DNA from: Candidatus Atribacteria bacterium
GTDB taxonomy: Bacteria > Atribacterota > Atribacteria > Atribacterales > Caldatribacteriaceae
NCBI GenBank assembly: GCA_029549715.1
Contig: JAKPIQ010000054.1
Coordinates: 1 to 41,497, forward strand
Length of the DNA stretch: 41,497 bases
Reading direction: 5' to 3'
Both the position numbers and the translations under genes were made by a program. Below, piece by piece: positions 38,118-41,497 of this stretch. Every line of letters begins with the position of its first letter. Within the stretch, counting starts at the first letter, position 1. Below the pieces are notes generated by a model. It ran no database searches, was not told the DNA's origin, and saw only the letters and a program-made list of their open reading frames with translations.

Positions 38118-38662
38118 TTTTCTTCCTCATACCTATCCACAGTGAAGCGATAAATGGTGAATTTTTCTCGAGGGGAAATCCCCGCTTTAGCCAGAGCAAT
38201 ACGAATTTGCTCCTCTACGGTATTTACTCCCTCGATATCGGGAAGTAATAACCCTCTCTTCCAGCCCCTTTCCACGATAACCCCATACTTTTTAGGGTCT
38301 AATTCCTCTAAGCTGTCCACTTTTTCAGGATAAGACAAAATATCTACTGACACTCGCAGAAGAGGTAGCTCTTCTTCCCCAAGAGGAGGAAAGCGAGGAT
38401 CTTGAGTAGCAGCACTAACTGCATTATGGATGATTTCCTGCGCTATATTTTCATATTGGGGGATATAAGTACCGATACAGCCCCGTAATTTTCCTCTCTT
38501 TTTTAAGGAAACAAAAACTCCTCGCCTCTCATTAATGAGATAAGGAGGAAGCCCGGGGGGAAGAGAAAGGTATCTTCCCTCCTTCAGGTAATATTCTATA
38601 GCCCTACGAGCCAGAGAAGGAATGATTTTTTCTAACTCACCGTTTTGTTTCATTTTCCTCAC
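38114..38662 (-). CDS. amrA: AmmeMemoRadiSam system protein A (AMMECR1 family)
   Basis: [47 protein letters not shown]; overlaps amrS by 4 nt. Confidence 0.96.
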   Translation of the reverse strand: MRKMKQNGELEKIIPSLARRAIEYYLKEGRYLSLPPGLPPYLINERRGVFVSLKKRGKLRGCIGTYIPQYENIAQEIIHNAVSAATQDPRFPPLGEEELPLLRVSVDILSYPEKVDSLEELDPKKYGVIVERGWKRGLLLPDIEGVNTVEEQIRIALAKAGISPREKFTIYRFTVDRYEEEN

Positions 38663-39122
38663 CTTTTTTCTTAAGGATGTAGCGCCTTCCTATCACCACT
38701 GCTTGCCAATCGTCAAAAGCCCTATCGGGATAGAGAAAAGAAAGAGGGACAATCTTTCTCCATCCCCGAGGGGGATGAGCCTGAAAATATAATTTTCGTG
38801 CTTCTTCTGAACTATTGCGCTCGTCTACTAAAGTGAAGGGAAGATTCATTTTCTCCAAAATCCTTAAAACCTTTTCACTGCCTGTGCTATTTCCCACCAC
38901 TACCTGAAGAGGTCCATATTTTTCCTTGAGAATATGGATTTCTTTCTCTAATTTTTCTTCTGACAATATCTTCCGGAACCGCACCTCTCCCCGGGAGGAA
39001 AGAACCGCCATCCCCACTTTTTCTTTTCCGGGGTCGATAGAGAGAATCACCTCTTCTTCAGATTGGTAACCGGCTGCAAAAATCATTGCAAAAACATTCC
39101 TCCGAGGAATGATAAGGAGCAT
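38637..39122 (-). CDS. RuvX/YqgF-like RNase H-fold protein
   Basis: [45 protein letters not shown] pattern. Start uncertain (M at 39122 or later). Confidence 0.65.
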   Translation of the reverse strand: MLLIIPRRNVFAMIFAAGYQSEEEVILSIDPGKEKVGMAVLSSRGEVRFRKILSEEKLEKEIHILKEKYGPLQVVVGNSTGSEKVLRILEKMNLPFTLVDERNSSEEARKLYFQAHPPRGWRKIVPLSFLYPDRAFDDWQAVVIGRRYILKKKGEENETKR

Positions 39123-39155
39123 AACTTCGTTGCCCTATTGGGCAATATAGCTCCC

Positions 39156-39539
39156 CTAATTTGTTTTCCCTGCCCGGCGAATCTCCCGGTAAAGGATATC
39201 CAACTCTTCGCCCTTAATCAAATAAGCATGAGCCCCACTTTTAATAGCTTGTTCTCTGCCCTCTTCATAAATGGTAAGCATAATCACTGGAATATCAAGA
39301 TGAGATTTAATCTCTTGAAGGATAGTAATTCCATCACCATCGGGAAGCTTCACATCCAGAATAACAACATCAGGTTGGGCTGCTTTAATTTTTTGCAAAA
39401 CTCCCCGCGCGCGGTGATATGTGCCCACTACTTTGATATCTTCTTGGCAGTTGAGAAAAAACACCAGGCTTTCCAGGAAAAAACGGTTATCGTCCACTAC
39501 AAACACTTTCTTCGGGCTGGTTTTGACCTCCACTGTCAC
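39156..39539 (-). CDS. Receiver-only response regulator
   Basis: VFVVDDNRFFLESL, PDVVILDVKLPDGDG, VIMLTIYE, GAHAYLIKGEE; no output domain. Confidence 0.93.
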   Translation of the reverse strand: MTVEVKTSPKKVFVVDDNRFFLESLVFFLNCQEDIKVVGTYHRARGVLQKIKAAQPDVVILDVKLPDGDGITILQEIKSHLDIPVIMLTIYEEGREQAIKSGAHAYLIKGEELDILYREIRRAGKTN

Positions 39540-39661
39540 CTGTCATCCTCCACAATCTTCTACTTTAAGTCTTATTATAAATGAACAACTATCTACTATC
39601 TGTAGTACTAAATGCCTATTTTAAAAACAAAAATTACTATATCACAAAACGATAAGTACTA

Positions 39662-40309
39662 TTACTGAATCCCCTCCCGAACTGCAATAGTGACCAGTTC
39701 TATCCGATTTTTTACCGATAATTTGTCCATAATATTGCTGATATGATTTTTCACCGTACTTTCACTGATATACAGCTCTTGAGCAATCTGCCTGTTATTT
39801 TTCCCCTGAACAACCAATCGGGTGATTTCAATTTCTCGTTTGGTTAATTTATTATATATAATTGATTTTTCCATTTCTGGGGGACTGGTTTTTCTGATCC
39901 GATCCACCATTCGAGCATAGACATGGCTACTTAGGAGTATTTCCCCATCTGTACAGGCCTGAATAGCTCTCAACAGGTGTTCAGGAGATTCTTGTTTAAG
40001 GATATACCCTTGAGCTCCTTCTTTAATCGCCCGGTTAATAGTTTCTTCATCTTCCTCCACAGTTAGCATAATCACCCGGCAACTTTTACTCTGTCGTTTA
40101 ATGGCTTTCAGTAACTCAATACCACTCCCTCCCGGCATATTGACATCTACTAAAGCAACATCAATTTCATTAAAATTGATAGACTCAACCGCCTCTTCGC
40201 TGCTTCGGGCCACTGCCTTCACCTCATAGCGGCCATCGCTTTCCAGCAATTGTTTTAAACCAGCAACAAAAATGGGATGGTCGTCGATAAGAGCAACTCT
40301 AATTTTCAT
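39662..40309 (-). CDS. NarL/FixJ family response regulator
   Basis: MKIRVALIDDHPIFVAGL, DVALVDVNMPGGSG, LTKREIEITRLVVQGKNNRQIAQELYISESTVKNHISNIMDKL. Confidence 0.96.
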   Translation of the reverse strand: MKIRVALIDDHPIFVAGLKQLLESDGRYEVKAVARSSEEAVESINFNEIDVALVDVNMPGGSGIELLKAIKRQSKSCRVIMLTVEEDEETINRAIKEGAQGYILKQESPEHLLRAIQACTDGEILLSSHVYARMVDRIRKTSPPEMEKSIIYNKLTKREIEITRLVVQGKNNRQIAQELYISESTVKNHISNIMDKLSVKNRIELVTIAVREGIQ

Positions 40310-40323
40310 AGCTCTACTAAAAA

Positions 40324-41497
40324 CTAAGCCGTTTTTTCTCTCGGTAGAGGGATTTTTACCATAATTTTTGTTCCCCATCCCGGTTTACTATCAATTATAA
40401 ACTTTCCTCGTAAAACTCGAACTCTCTCTTTAAGATTCTTGAGACCGAAATGTTCGGATTCTTTATCTTCCAGAATTTCCGAGTTAAAACCTATCCCGTC
40501 ATCTTCTATAGAAAAAGTCATCTGTTGTTTGCTGTTCATTATATGGATGGTGACTTTTTGAGCCTGAGCATGTTTTTGAATATTGGATAAAGTTTCTTGC
40601 AAAATCTTCAGCACCGTTTGGTAAACTTGATAAGGAATCTCTTTAACCTCCACTTTATAGTCGACCTTGACTTCTTTATCGGGAGTAGCAAAAAGATTGA
40701 TAGCTTCGTCCACTTTCTCCCGAAATTGCAAGGGGGTAATTGGTTTACCTTTTAGTTCAGAAAGAATAAAGCGCGACTCTTCCAGGCCCAGCTTATTCAA
40801 AGATTGAATTTTTTGCAAAATCAAGAGAGTACCGGGATCGGCTTTTTCCAGGCTTTTTTCCAGAAGATGAATATAAATTTGAGTAGCAACCAAAATTTGA
40901 GCTAATCCATCGTGAAGCTCACGAGCCAAGCGATTTCTTTCTCTTTCCTGAGTCAATCTTTTACTATTTTGATAAAGGGAAATATTCTCCAGAGTAGCAT
41001 TTCCCATGTTTTCTACAATGGAAAGCACCAGATAATCGATAATGTTGATAGGTTCCCTCAAAATGCCTACAAAAAGATAGGGAGGATGGTTTTGCGATAT
41101 TAAGGGGATAAAGAGAAAAAAATTCTGGGAGCGGTACTCAGTGGTTATAATTTTCTTTTGCTTGATAGAATTTTGGATTTGGTCATCAACTTCGGTAAAA
41201 GCCCTCCACCGGAGCTGCTTTGGCCAATCTCTCTCAAAAATTAAATAAGGCCTTTTTTTAGAAAGCTTGAAAACCGCTGCTTCCCTCGCACCAGTTAATG
41301 TTTTCACCGAATAAAATATCTTCTCAAAGACATCATCTGAGGTATCAATGCAGAACAAAGAGGAAAAAAGCTCCACGATTTCCGATAGAGCAACGATAAT
41401 GTGTTCCCGTCTCCGACGAAGATTGTTTTCTTCTAAGATGATAGCAATATTAACGGTGAGCGCCTCCAGATGGGGAACATTCTCTTCCTCAAAGGAA
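40324..41497 (-). CDS. Sensor histidine kinase (GAF-like N-terminus, HisKA_3/HATPase), N-terminus cut by window edge
   Basis: RLARELHDGLAQILVA H-box, LQETLSNIQKHAQAQ, ENMG, DDGIGF, HFGLKNLKERV. Frame stays open to 41497: SFEEENVPHLEALTVNIAIILEENNLRRRREHIIVALSEIVELF. Confidence 0.95.
   Translation of the reverse strand, partial: SFEEENVPHLEALTVNIAIILEENNLRRRREHIIVALSEIVELFSSLFCIDTSDDVFEKIFYSVKTLTGAREAAVFKLSKKRPYLIFERDWPKQLRWRAFTEVDDQIQNSIKQKKIITTEYRSQNFFLFIPLISQNHPPYLFVGILREPINIIDYLVLSIVENMGNATLENISLYQNSKRLTQERERNRLARELHDGLAQILVATQIYIHLLEKSLEKADPGTLLILQKIQSLNKLGLEESRFILSELKGKPITPLQFREKVDEAINLFATPDKEVKVDYKVEVKEIPYQVYQTVLKILQETLSNIQKHAQAQKVTIHIMNSKQQMTFSIEDDGIGFNSEILEDKESEHFGLKNLKERVRVLRGKFIIDSKPGWGTKIMVKIPLPREKTA

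Overview
The 41.5 kb window is almost entirely protein-coding and mostly on the minus strand. I recognised no rRNA, tRNA, CRISPR array or intact mobile element. (A) 1-12.6 kb is an accessory catabolic locus: an RbsBAC-like sugar ABC importer, a LacI-type regulator, a LarA/DUF2088-like protein, a DUF1537 acid-sugar kinase and a PdxA2-like dehydrogenase. A FucI-like sugar isomerase is divergent from it, with a cupin-type sugar isomerase-like protein nearby and a stand-alone ERCC4-type nuclease between. The divergent intergenic region has three near-identical LacI-family operator candidates, two of them just downstream of a good sigma70-like promoter. A perfect 22-bp hairpin starts at the stop codon of the binding-protein gene. 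(B) 13-21 kb carries an HD protein, a PAC2 protein, and the rpsF-ssb-rpsR-yybS-rplI-dnaB block, plus ahcY and metK. (C) 21-36.8 kb is a tightly packed run: apbE-mreC-mreD-mrdA-rodA-two radical-SAM-linked genes-rng-rplU-rpmA-obg-proB-proA-nadD-yqeK-LCP-rsfS. (D) 37-41.5 kb has an AmmeMemoRadiSam enzyme and A protein, a RuvX/YqgF-like protein, a receiver-only regulator, a NarL-type regulator and a histidine kinase cut by the window edge. The observations most worth checking are: the LacI-operator architecture and the acid-sugar module; an SSB lacking the acidic C-terminal tip; dnaB and nadD reading frames that seem to need non-canonical starts; an Obg GTPase with a Gly-to-Ala change in G3; and the lone ERCC4 nuclease. 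All family assignments are by eye and none was checked by database search.
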